DNA from: an uncultured Duncaniella sp.
GTDB taxonomy: Bacteria > Bacteroidota > Bacteroidia > Bacteroidales > Muribaculaceae
Direction of reading: 5' to 3'
NCBI RefSeq assembly: GCF_910577345.1
Contig: NZ_CAJTMT010000041.1
Span: 1-24,521 of the forward strand
DNA: 24,521 bases
The notes below the pieces were generated by a model that was not told where the DNA came from, searched no databases, and saw only the letters and a list, made by a program, of their open reading frames with translations. Each line of letters starts with the position of its first letter. Positions within the stretch are counted from its first letter, which is position 1. The translations under genes and the position numbers were made by a program. This document shows, piece by piece, positions 1 to 7,261 of the stretch.

Positions 1-349
1 GGGTTTGGAGGAGGCGGGCGTTGTTCCAGGGTTTGGAGATGAAATCGACGGCTCCTTCCTTGAGGCCTTGGACGGCGAGTTCGATTTCGGCGTAGGCGGT
101 GAAGAGGACGACGGGCGTTGTGGGGGAGATGCGCCGGATTTCACTGAGCCAGTAGAGGCCTTCGTTGCCGTTGGTGACGGGGGAGGTGAAGTTCATGTCG
201 AGGAGTACGCAGTCAGGGGTTTCTTCGCGCAGGAGGGAGGGGATGCGCGAAGGTGAGGTGGTGGTGATGACGCGGTCAAATTTTATCTCGGCAAGGAGTT
301 TGACTGCGGCAAGGACCGAGCGGTTGTCATCGACGACGAGAAGGGTCAT
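1..349 (-). CDS. Response regulator receiver domain, NtrC-like (3' part outside window)
   Basis: The reading frame starts at an ATG at 349 and runs off the left edge, giving 116 residues that form a complete CheY-like receiver domain. The acidic pair D7-D8, phospho-acceptor D51 (VLLDMNF), switch T84 (LFTAYA) and K106 (ISKPW) are all present. The stretch after D51 (DMNF, then NGNEGLYWL) carries the extended loop typical of Bacteroidota response regulators that continue into a sigma-54 AAA+ domain and a DNA-binding Fis domain; that part would lie outside the window. It is the last of three minus-strand genes after an FtsX permease and an ABC ATPase. Such regulators often control that kind of exporter together with a histidine kinase. 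Receiver identity is certain. The NtrC architecture is inferred. Confidence 0.85.
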   Translation of the reverse strand, partial: MTLLVVDDNRSVLAAVKLLAEIKFDRVITTTSPSRIPSLLREETPDCVLLDMNFTSPVTNGNEGLYWLSEIRRISPTTPVVLFTAYAEIELAVQGLKEGAVDFISKPWNNARLLQT

Positions 350-390
350 TTTTTAAGTATAAAGTAGTAAGGATGAAGGGTAAATTTTTT

Positions 391-468
391 AGTTGTCAGT
401 TGTCAGTTGTGAGTTTTTAGCTTTTAGCTTTTGGTTTTTGGTTTTTAGTTTTTAGTTTTTAGTTTTTA
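391..468. repeat. Heptad tandem repeat, AGTTTTT family, 11 units
   Basis: Eleven consecutive 7-bp units can be read: AGTTGTC twice, AGTTGTG, AGTTTTT, AGCTTTT twice, GGTTTTT twice, then AGTTTTT three times. Phase is kept throughout. It lies in the 231-bp spacer between the ABC ATPase and the response regulator. The same unit recurs at 1263-1290. It has no sign of coding. Confidence 0.85.
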
Positions 469-514
469 GAGGGGGGTGGGATGATAAGGGGAGGACTAAA
501 GGGGCTTGGGCGTT

Positions 515-563
515 ATGAACCATGCATCATGAATTATGCATTATGAATCCTGCATTATGCATT
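515..563. repeat. Heptad tandem repeat, ATGMATY family, 7 units
   Basis: Seven 7-bp units follow in phase: ATGAACC, ATGCATC, ATGAATT, ATGCATT, ATGAATC, CTGCATT, ATGCATT. Units such as ATGCAT are self-complementary, so the tract can also fold. A second array of the same family lies at 5072-5141. This tract ends 17 bp from the stop codon of the ABC ATPase gene. Confidence 0.85.
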
Positions 564-580
564 GTTTTGATGCAAATCTA

Positions 581-1258
581 CTATTTTTCGCGGACTTGGG
601 CAACTATGGAGCCGTCGAAGAGGTGGACGATGCGTGAGGCGTAGGCGGCGTCGCGGTCGGAGTGGGTGACCATGACTATGGTGGTGCCTTCGCGGTTGAG
701 GGTCGAGAGGAGTTCCATGATTTCCTGTCCGTTGCGTGAGTCAAGGTTGCCGGTGGGTTCGTCGGCGAGGATGAGGGAGGGGCGGGTGACGAGTGCGCGG
801 GCGATGGCGACGCGTTGCTGCTGTCCGCCGGAGAGCTGCTGCGGCAGATGGCGTGAGCGATGGGTCATGTTGACTTTGGCAAGCATTTCGTCTACGCGCT
901 TGCGGCGTTCCGATCGGCTGAGGCCGAGGTAGGTGAGGGGGAGCTCGACGTTGTGGGCCACATCGATTTCGTCGATGAGGTTGAAGCTCTGGAACACGAA
1001 GCCTATGCGGCCTTTGCGCAACTGTCCGCGTTCGCGTTCGCGGAGTCCGGCGACTTCTTTGCCTTCGAAGGTGTAGCTTCCGGAGGTGGGGTTGTCGAGG
1101 AGACCGAGGATGTTGAGGAGGGTGGATTTGCCACATCCGCTGGGACCCATGATGGCAATGAATTCGCCGGGTTTGATGTCGAGGTTGATTCCGTTGAGGG
1201 CGACAGTCTCGATTTCGTCGGTGCGGAAGGTTTTTGAGAGGGCGGAGGTTTTTAGCAT
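581..1258 (-). CDS. ABC transporter ATP-binding protein, MacB/LolD type
   Basis: This 225-residue protein is the ATPase subunit of a MacB/LolD-like ABC system that powers an FtsX-family permease at the inner membrane. Walker A (GPSGCGKST) is at 38-46, the Q-loop at Q90, the signature LSGGQQQRVAIARAL starts at 142, Walker B (LILADEPTGNLD) at 162-173, and the H-loop (VTHSD) near 197. The EPTGNLD motif and the length of about 225 residues are typical of the MacB/LolD/FtsE group. It lies downstream of the FtsX-type permease on the same strand, 310 bp away across a repeat-rich spacer, and upstream of a response regulator. Function as a peptide, drug or lipoprotein exporter cannot be told apart from sequence. 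Confidence 0.93.
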   Translation of the reverse strand: MLKTSALSKTFRTDEIETVALNGINLDIKPGEFIAIMGPSGCGKSTLLNILGLLDNPTSGSYTFEGKEVAGLRERERGQLRKGRIGFVFQSFNLIDEIDVAHNVELPLTYLGLSRSERRKRVDEMLAKVNMTHRSRHLPQQLSGGQQQRVAIARALVTRPSLILADEPTGNLDSRNGQEIMELLSTLNREGTTIVMVTHSDRDAAYASRIVHLFDGSIVAQVREK

Positions 1259-1262
1259 AGGG

Positions 1263-1290
1263 AGTTTTTAGTTTTTAGTTTTTAGTTTTG
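1263..1290. repeat. Heptad tandem repeat, AGTTTTT family, 4 units
   Basis: Three AGTTTTT units and one AGTTTTG sit immediately before the start codon of the ABC ATPase gene, which ends at 1258. On the coding strand they read as TAAAAAC repeats where the 5' leader would be. A change in copy number would alter the leader or promoter spacing, but no effect can be seen from sequence. Confidence 0.8.
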
Positions 1291-1310
1291 AGGGGATAGG
1301 GCTTAAGTCA

Positions 1311-1523
1311 AATAGGGCTAATAAGCCTAATAGGGCTAATAGGGCTAATAGGGAATAAGCCCAATAGGCCTAATAAGTCAAATAGGCCCAATAGGGGCGG
1401 AGGGAGGCTGGGAATTTTTAGGCTATTGGTCTTATTAGGCTTATTAGACTTATTAGCCCTATTGGGCTTAGCCTTATTAGACTTATTAGACCTATTGGGC
1501 TTATTTCCTATCAGGCCTATCAA
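1311..1523. repeat. Nonamer repeat array (AATARGNCT) in two inverted arms
   Basis: The 310-bp spacer 1259-1568 is filled by a 9-bp repeat. The left arm (1311-1397) has about ten units such as AATAGGGCT, AATAAGCCT and AATAAGTCA. The right arm (about 1431-1523) has the same units on the opposite strand. The arms can pair imperfectly around a purine-rich centre (1398-1430). A 71-codon frame on the minus strand is only this repeat read as an NKSNKPN-like and LLGLLGLF-like peptide, so I treat it as non-coding. A short copy lies at 5027-5053. Confidence 0.85.
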
Positions 1524-1568
1524 TCAAGCCTCCTAAATCTATCAGCCTTAGCCTCTTTTTCCTTTCTT

Positions 1569-3881
1569 TTACTCTGCTTTTAGTCTGTTGACGGGGTTTT
1601 CGTTGGCGACGCGGAGGGTGATTGCGAGGATGCAGGCGGTGACGAGGATGAGGACTGCAAGGGCTGCAAGTAGATACCACAACCAGAGGTGTGGTGCGGT
1701 GACGGTGAAGTTTTCGAGCCAGAGATGGCCTATGTAGGCGGCGCAGAGTGTGCCTATGGCTATGGCGGGGATGGCGATGCGGAGAACGTCGGCGAGGAGT
1801 AGGTTGACAATGTCGATTGCCTCGGCTCCGTTGACCTTACGGATGGCAATCTCCTTGCTGCGGCGCTGGACTTCGTCGCGCGAGAATCCAACGAGTCCCA
1901 TCAGGGATATGAAGATGAGCGCTATGGCTGCAACCATTGTCGAGGTGCGGAACATGCGGATGTCTGAGTATAGCTCCCGTGCCACATCTTCCAATTTGAT
2001 AGGATTGAAATCGTAACGCGGATAGGTCTCCGCCAGGAAATCGGTAAATCGAGTGAAGTTTTGGTCGAATGGCTCTTTGAGGCGCAGAGTGATGCTCGGC
2101 ACACGGTTTCCCACCGAAGAAAGGCATATCGGGGTGATTTCATTGGTGAATCCGCGGAGGACATAGTCGTTGACGAGACCGACAATCCTGGAATTTTCGC
2201 CATTGCTGCCACTGACCTTGACGGTTTTGCCGATTGGGTCATCGAGGATGCCATAACTGCGGGCAAACTCTTCGGAGACAATAATCTCATCGTCAGCCTC
2301 AATCTCACGCCCCTTCAACAGGGTTATCCCGAGGAGGTCGAGGTAGCCTTTCCCGACCCACTCGCTTCGGGTGTTGAAGAGAACGGCGTTTCCATTTTCC
2401 GAATAGACCATCTCGCCGGAATATCCCCAGAGAGGCATGGTCTCGGAGGTTGAGAATTTTTCTATGTACGGCAGACTCCGCAGGGTTGATTGAAACGATT
2501 CATAGTCAAAATTGTAAGGCATGGAGATGTAGGCGAGGCGGTCATAGTTGAAACCCATATCGCGGTCGAGGACCTCGCGGTATTGCATACTGATGACCAC
2601 GAGGAGTGAGCAGATGAACGAAACTCCGGCGATCTGGACGAAGAGCAGGCTGCGTTTCCATGCGCTGTTGCGCTCGGTGAAGCGGCGGAACACCTGGGTG
2701 ACCGGGATGCGCGAGAATATGCGCCCCGGAAGCAATCCGCCGACGAGGAAGAAGAATGCAAGCAGCGAGAGCGGTACCCAAAGCCTTCCGGTGGCAAAGA
2801 TGTCGGAAATCGAGATGCCGAGCGTTTCATTGACAAGGGGTTCGAACAGAAACAGAAGTGCAATCATCAGGACGATGGAACACAGGAGTATAATGACTGT
2901 TTCCCACAGGAACATCCCCATGATTGTCACGCCTCCGGCTCCGGAACATTTGTGGACACCGATTGACTTGGCGCGGCGGCTGAGCGAGGCTATAGTGATG
3001 AGGACATAGTTCAGGGTGGTCATGAGCAGCAGTGACAAACCGAGAATCCAGAGGATGAGGTTCATGCGCTTTACGGACTCAAATTCGAGGTATGTCCGGC
3101 CTATGGACTTGGCTATTACGACTGTCTTGTATTCATCCGAATCCGGGACATGGGTCTGATACATGGCATTTAGCCGGTTGTTTATCTCCTCTTCGGTCAG
3201 CTTACTGCCGGGTTTCATGCGGAAATAGATGGGCCAGTTGTCGGCTCCTCTCCATTGCCGGCGGTTTTGATATATTTTTGACGAGGGTTGTGACAGAAGT
3301 CCCTCCATTCTGTTGACCGTAACGTTTTCGGGAAGGTCGCGGAACACCCCACTGACCGTCACCGAGCCTTCCCCGTCAAATGTCAGGGTTTTGCCGATTG
3401 GGTTCTCGTCGCCGTAGAGCTGCCGTGCGGTCGATTCGTTGAGATACAATGTATATGGTGTGGCGAAATCGACGCTTGGATTGCCGAGAATCACCTCCAG
3501 TCCCAATGTTTCGAAGAAGAGTGAATCGGTACCTATAATACGGATGTCTATGCGGTGTTCACCGTTAAAAAGATCCGGGAGGCCGATGCGTCCTATTGCA
3601 GTCGCTGCCACGATTTCATCACCGAGCGCTTCAATGGCTCCCTCGGCAAGTTTGCCCGGACAATTGCTGAACGGTCCCATCGGTTGGCCATTGATTTCGT
3701 ATTTCATAGAAATCTGATAAAGGTTGTCGCGGTCGGGAAAGCAGGTGTCGTAGCTGTAATTGTAGTCCAGACGGCAGAACACGAGGATGCTCACGAGAAG
3801 CCCGACGGCCACGGAGATAATCTTGATGGCGTTGGCTCCCTTCTGGGCGAGCATGGAGTGGAGGATGTAGTAGAGTTTCAC
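1569..3881 (-). CDS. FtsX/MacB-family ABC transporter permease
   Basis: This is the membrane subunit of a MacB-like exporter. From the GTG at 3881 it has 770 residues. TM1 lies at about 17-36, followed by a large periplasmic MacB_PCD-like domain. TM helices sit near 275-297, 324-347, 368-385 and 412-431. After a second periplasmic domain come three C-terminal helices. The RRRSKEIAIRKVNGA and ANENPVNRLKAE motifs are FtsX hallmarks in Bacteroidota. The open frame reaches 3989, but a TATCTTTG promoter box at 3913-3920 lies inside that extension, and the extra 36 residues do not resemble the family. I therefore prefer GTG 3881, with ATG 3854 as the alternative. It probably pairs with the ATPase at 581-1258. 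Confidence 0.9.
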   Translation of the reverse strand: MKLYYILHSMLAQKGANAIKIISVAVGLLVSILVFCRLDYNYSYDTCFPDRDNLYQISMKYEINGQPMGPFSNCPGKLAEGAIEALGDEIVAATAIGRIGLPDLFNGEHRIDIRIIGTDSLFFETLGLEVILGNPSVDFATPYTLYLNESTARQLYGDENPIGKTLTFDGEGSVTVSGVFRDLPENVTVNRMEGLLSQPSSKIYQNRRQWRGADNWPIYFRMKPGSKLTEEEINNRLNAMYQTHVPDSDEYKTVVIAKSIGRTYLEFESVKRMNLILWILGLSLLLMTTLNYVLITIASLSRRAKSIGVHKCSGAGGVTIMGMFLWETVIILLCSIVLMIALLFLFEPLVNETLGISISDIFATGRLWVPLSLLAFFFLVGGLLPGRIFSRIPVTQVFRRFTERNSAWKRSLLFVQIAGVSFICSLLVVISMQYREVLDRDMGFNYDRLAYISMPYNFDYESFQSTLRSLPYIEKFSTSETMPLWGYSGEMVYSENGNAVLFNTRSEWVGKGYLDLLGITLLKGREIEADDEIIVSEEFARSYGILDDPIGKTVKVSGSNGENSRIVGLVNDYVLRGFTNEITPICLSSVGNRVPSITLRLKEPFDQNFTRFTDFLAETYPRYDFNPIKLEDVARELYSDIRMFRTSTMVAAIALIFISLMGLVGFSRDEVQRRSKEIAIRKVNGAEAIDIVNLLLADVLRIAIPAIAIGTLCAAYIGHLWLENFTVTAPHLWLWYLLAALAVLILVTACILAITLRVANENPVNRLKAE

Positions 3882-3912
3882 TGTGATGAAGTCTTTGAAG
3901 TTTGTTGTACTG

Positions 3913-3920
3913 CAAAGATA
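3913..3920 (-). promoter_or_regulatory. Bacteroidota -7 promoter box for the FtsX permease
   Basis: The minus strand reads TATCTTTG, matching TAnnTTTG exactly. Transcription would begin near 3906, leaving a leader of about 25 nt before the GTG at 3881. No clear TTTG -33 box is visible. The box decides against the longest possible start of the permease gene. Confidence 0.6.
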
Positions 3921-4028
3921 GTGTGGAAATTTGCGGTTTTTATGTATTTGGTTGTAGTATAGTAATTTGGCTGTCCGGATGAAATGCAAATGTGTAAATT
4001 ATTTTGACAATCCACTGAATTTTGACTG

Positions 4029-4158
4029 AGGGGAAGGGCACATAACGACATAAGGGCATAAGAAACAAAATTTTTATCATGCTGACCGGGTCATAGATGG
4101 CCGATTGATGATAAACGTTTGTTTCTTATGCCCTTATGTCGTTATGTGCCCTTCCCCT
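4029..4158. repeat. Perfect 41-bp inverted repeat, possible kdsA terminator
   Basis: Bases 4029-4069 and 4118-4158 are perfect reverse complements (41 bp), separated by 48 nt. The right arm begins 3 bp after the kdsA stop codon. The arm contains GGGCATAAGAAACAAA, whose core is also found in the inverted repeat at 22412-22534. The stem is much longer than an ordinary intrinsic terminator, so termination is a possible rather than proven role. Confidence 0.85.
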
Positions 4159-4161
4159 TTG

Positions 4162-4968
4162 TCAGATGCTGTTGACGGCTTCGCGGAGGATGCAGAGGCG
4201 GCGGAGGAGTTCGGGCATTTGGTCGAGCGGGAGCATGTTGGCTCCGTCGCTCTTGGCTTTTGACGGTTCGGGATGCGTCTCCATGAACAGACCGTCGACA
4301 CCAACGGCCACACCTGCGCGGGCAATAGTCTCGATGAGGTCGGGACGACCGCCTGTGACTCCTGCCGACTGGTTTGGCTGCTGCAGTGAGTGGGTCACAT
4401 CGAGGATGACCGGAGCACCGAAGCGTTGCATCTCGGGTATTCCACGGTAGTCGACAATCAGGTCCTGATAACCGAAACTAACGCCACGTTCGGTGAGGGC
4501 TACGTTATTGTTTCCGGCATCGCGCACTTTTTGTAGGGCGAACTGCATGGCCTCGGGGGAGAGGAACTGTCCTTTTTTGATGTTTACGGCCTTGCCTGTG
4601 CGGGCTGCGGCGACGAGGAGGTCGGTCTGTCGGCAGAGGAAGGCGGGAATCTGAAGGACGTCGACAAATTCAGCAGCCATTGCTGCTTCGTCGGCAGTAT
4701 GGATGTCGGTCACAACGGGCACTCCGAAGGTCTCGCGGACTTTGGAGAGGATGCGCAGGGCTTCATGGTCGCCGATGCCTGTGAATGAATCGAGACGCGA
4801 GCGGTTGGCTTTGCGGTAGGAGCCTTTGAATACGTAGGGAATACCGAGCTTTGAGGTGGTTTCAACGAGCTTTTCGGCTATGTCAAGAGCCATTTTCTCG
4901 CCTTCAATCACGCAGGGACCTGCGAAAAGGAAGAACATTGGCTGAGAGCTATATTCGGAGAACAGCAT
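4162..4968 (-). CDS. kdsA: 2-dehydro-3-deoxyphosphooctonate aldolase (Kdo-8-P synthase)
   Basis: KdsA condenses phosphoenolpyruvate with arabinose-5-phosphate to give Kdo-8-phosphate, the precursor of Kdo in the LPS inner core. It acts in the cytosol. The 268 residues contain the family signatures YVFKGSYRKANRS (45-57), FLCRQTDLL (110-118), GQFLSPEAM (133-141), DVTHSLQQ (190-197) and METHPEP (229-235). C19 in FAGPCVIE, H193, E230 and D241 have the same spacing as the four metal ligands of the Aquifex aeolicus enzyme (C11, H185, E222, D233). This makes it a metal-dependent type, unlike the E. coli type with Asn at the first position. ATG 4938 is an alternative start. It is the last gene of the minus-strand run after rsmE, 157 bp downstream across a repeat-rich spacer. 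Confidence 0.96.
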   Translation of the reverse strand: MLFSEYSSQPMFFLFAGPCVIEGEKMALDIAEKLVETTSKLGIPYVFKGSYRKANRSRLDSFTGIGDHEALRILSKVRETFGVPVVTDIHTADEAAMAAEFVDVLQIPAFLCRQTDLLVAAARTGKAVNIKKGQFLSPEAMQFALQKVRDAGNNNVALTERGVSFGYQDLIVDYRGIPEMQRFGAPVILDVTHSLQQPNQSAGVTGGRPDLIETIARAGVAVGVDGLFMETHPEPSKAKSDGANMLPLDQMPELLRRLCILREAVNSI

Positions 4969-4971
4969 TGT

Positions 4972-5054
4972 TAGTATAGAGGGATTTTTAGTATAGAGGG
5001 TAAAGTATAGAGTATAGAGGGATAAGTCTAATAGGGCTAATAGGCCAAATAGGT
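4972..5054. repeat. Short repeats: AGTATAGAGGG units and nonamer fragment
   Basis: Just upstream of kdsA, three AGTATAGAGGG units and a shortened AGTATAG lie between 4972 and 5022. They are followed by a short copy of the 9-bp AATAGGGCT family at about 5027-5053. The 5' leader of kdsA, if transcribed from here, would consist of repeat sequence. Confidence 0.7.
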
Positions 5055-5071
5055 TTTTGGGGACAGCTTAT

Positions 5072-5141
5072 GAGCATTATGCATCATGAATTATGCATCA
5101 AGAATCCTGCATCATGCATCATGAATTATGTATACTGCATT
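5072..5141. repeat. Heptad tandem repeat, ATGMATY family, overlapping the rsmE 3' end
   Basis: Ten 7-bp units run in phase: GAGCATT, ATGCATC, ATGAATT, ATGCATC, AAGAATC, CTGCATC, ATGCATC, ATGAATT, ATGTATA, CTGCATT. The last units cover the rsmE stop codon (5126-5128) and the codons for its last residues (LMQYT). It is the same family as 515-563. Confidence 0.85.
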
Positions 5142-5845
5142 AATTTATCGTCAAGGATGTGGCAGGCGGAGAGGGCGTAGAGGGCGGCGGTTTCGGTACG
5201 GAGTCGGTTTGAGCCGAGGGTGACGGGGCGAAAACCGGCATCGAGTGTCATCTTGATTTCTGACGGTGAGAAATCCCCTTCCGGACCGATGAGGATGAGG
5301 GTGTCGCGTCCGGCTTCGTAGGTCTGGGCAAAATCCACGCGGGGAATGGACGGGTCGCAGTAGGCTACGACACGCTGTGCGTCGGGCATAATTTTTATAA
5401 GCTCGCGCAGCGGAGTCATGGGCATTATGGTCGGTAGGGTCGCCTTCAATGACTGTTTCATGGCCGAGACCGCTATTTTTTCAAGACGCTCGGTCTTGAT
5501 TTCCCGGCGTTCGCTGCGTTCGCAGAGCAAGGGGATGATGGTGTTGACACCGACTTCCGTCATTTTCTCCACAAGCCACTCCATGCGGTCGAGGTGCTTG
5601 GTCGGGGCAACGGCGACGGCGAGTTGCTGAGTCCAGGGGAGTGGCATTGGGGTGGATGAGATGATTTCTACGGCTGCATGTTTGCGGTGAGCATCGGCGA
5701 GACGGCAGGTATATGCCGTCCCGCGTCCGTCGATGACCTGCAGTTCGTCACCCTCGCGCATACGCAGCACTTTCACTGCGTGGTGCGAGTCGCTTTCGGG
5801 GAGCTCAAGAGTCTCCGTGATGTCAGGGGCAAAAAATTGTATCAT
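5126..5845 (-). CDS. rsmE: 16S rRNA (uracil1498-N3)-methyltransferase
   Basis: RsmE methylates N3 of U1498 in 16S rRNA using S-adenosylmethionine. The 239-residue length is normal. An N-terminal PUA-like RNA-binding part (SHHAVKVLRMREGDELQVIDG, from 20) precedes the SPOUT methyltransferase fold with its deep trefoil knot. LIGPEGDFSPSE (185-196) and TLGSNRLRTETAALYA (209-224) form the SAM-binding loops. ERSERREIKTERLEKIA (109-125) is the usual middle motif. Its ATG overlaps the stop of the upstream nupG gene by four bases (ATGA), which suggests translational coupling. The extreme C-terminus, about five residues plus the stop, is encoded by an intergenic-type heptad repeat. Confidence 0.95.
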   Translation of the reverse strand: MIQFFAPDITETLELPESDSHHAVKVLRMREGDELQVIDGRGTAYTCRLADAHRKHAAVEIISSTPMPLPWTQQLAVAVAPTKHLDRMEWLVEKMTEVGVNTIIPLLCERSERREIKTERLEKIAVSAMKQSLKATLPTIMPMTPLRELIKIMPDAQRVVAYCDPSIPRVDFAQTYEAGRDTLILIGPEGDFSPSEIKMTLDAGFRPVTLGSNRLRTETAALYALSACHILDDKLMQYT

Positions 5846-7173
5846 TCGTCGATCATTCCGTCGGCACCTGAGTTGACGGTGTCAAGATCCTTCTTGACTT
5901 CCGTGGCCGATGGTTGCTGTTTGCTGTCTTTAAAGATGAACATGAAGAGAACGGCTACGACAAGCGCGTATGCCGCGAAGATAAACCATGAGGTCTCCCA
6001 GCCTGCGTGTTGTGCTTCGGGAGTGGTCTGTGAGAACACAAAGTGGTTCACGATGCCCTGCGCGCAGAGAGTTCCGACGGTAGCACCGATGCCGTTGGTC
6101 ATTATCATGAAAAGGCCCTGGGCACTGCTGCGGATGTCTTTGGTCGTTTCCTGGTCAACATAGAGTCCGCCTGACACATTGAAAAAGTCAAAGGCGATAC
6201 CATAGACGATGCAGGAGAGGACGAGGAGCCAAAGGCCGTCGCCGGTGTTGCCGAGTCCGAAGAAACCGAAGCGGAGCACCCATGCGAACATTGACATGAG
6301 CATCACACCTTTGATGCCGAAGCGCTTCAGACAGAAGGGGATGAGGAGGATGCAGAGGGTTTCGCTCATCTGCGAGAGGGAGATGAGGGCGTTGGCGTTG
6401 TGGGCACCCCATGTGTCGGCAAATTCGGCAATCTCCGAGAAGGAGGTGATGAAGGTGTTGCCGTAGCTATTGGTAATCTGCAGCGACACGCCGAGGAGCA
6501 TACTGAATATGAAGAAGATGGCCATGCGCTTCTGTTTGAAGAGCTTGAAAGCCTTCAGCCCAAGGACATCGGAGATGGAACTCTTCTCGCCTTTCTTGAC
6601 CGGACATGACGGGAGGGTCAGCGCGTAGGCTGCGAGTATGAAGCTAAGGACGGCTGAGGTGATGAGCTGCCATGCATTGGTCTGGAACTGGGTGAAGTTG
6701 ACGAAGAGCATGGCGCAGATGAAGCCGACAGTTCCGAATACACGGATGGGCGGGAAATGCTTGATGGTGTCGAGCCCGGCACGGTTGAGAGCGTTGAACG
6801 CCACGGAGTTGCCGAGGCCGATTGTGGGCATGAAGAATGCTACCGAAAGGGTATAGAGGCTGAACAGCGGGCCGAATTCTACTTGTGAGGTGGTGAGACA
6901 GTAGATGCCGGCAGCCGCCATGAAGCATCCGGCAAGGATATGGCAGAGGCTGAGCATACGCTGTGCCTGTATGTAGCGGTCGGCAAGAACGCCGATGACA
7001 GCAGGCATGAAGAGCGACACGATGCCCTGCACCGTGTAGAACCATCCGATCTGTTTTTCAAGGCCGATGGAGTAGAGGAAATTGCCGAGCGAGATGAGGT
7101 AGGCACCCCATACGCCGAACTCCAGGAAGTTCATGAGGGCCAGACGTAGTTCTATGGGTCGGATTTTAATCAT
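5842..7173 (-). CDS. nupG: Nucleoside:H+ symporter, MFS NHS family (NupG-like)
   Basis: This 443-residue protein with about 12 transmembrane helices is predicted to import nucleosides with protons across the inner membrane. It follows E. coli NupG closely in several blocks recalled from that family: FPPIRVFGTVGFICAM, a KRMAIFFIFSMLLGVSLQIT region, SQMSETLCILLIPF, YGIAFDFFNVSGG and SSAQGLFMIMTNGIG. The start MIKIRPIELRLALMNFLEFG matches the usual N-terminus just before TM1. It ends inside the rsmE start codon (4-bp overlap) and starts 88 bp after the BFN-family gene. XapB-like substrate preference cannot be excluded. Confidence 0.9.
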   Translation of the reverse strand: MIKIRPIELRLALMNFLEFGVWGAYLISLGNFLYSIGLEKQIGWFYTVQGIVSLFMPAVIGVLADRYIQAQRMLSLCHILAGCFMAAAGIYCLTTSQVEFGPLFSLYTLSVAFFMPTIGLGNSVAFNALNRAGLDTIKHFPPIRVFGTVGFICAMLFVNFTQFQTNAWQLITSAVLSFILAAYALTLPSCPVKKGEKSSISDVLGLKAFKLFKQKRMAIFFIFSMLLGVSLQITNSYGNTFITSFSEIAEFADTWGAHNANALISLSQMSETLCILLIPFCLKRFGIKGVMLMSMFAWVLRFGFFGLGNTGDGLWLLVLSCIVYGIAFDFFNVSGGLYVDQETTKDIRSSAQGLFMIMTNGIGATVGTLCAQGIVNHFVFSQTTPEAQHAGWETSWFIFAAYALVVAVLFMFIFKDSKQQPSATEVKKDLDTVNSGADGMIDE

Positions 7174-7261
7174 GGCAAGGTAGTTTTTTGTGGTATGTTA
7201 GTTTCAGGAATATATGTATAGATTCATGTTGAAGGAATGTGGCGATACTGATATGGGAAAG

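Noticed and set aside
1308..1523. 71-codon minus-strand ORF with NKSNKPN and LLGLLGLF runs
   Set aside because: It is the AATARGNCT nonamer array read in frame; there is no start context and both arms give low-complexity peptide.
1311..1523. CRISPR-like array
   Set aside because: Units are 9 bp, contiguous, without unique spacers, and change orientation at the centre.
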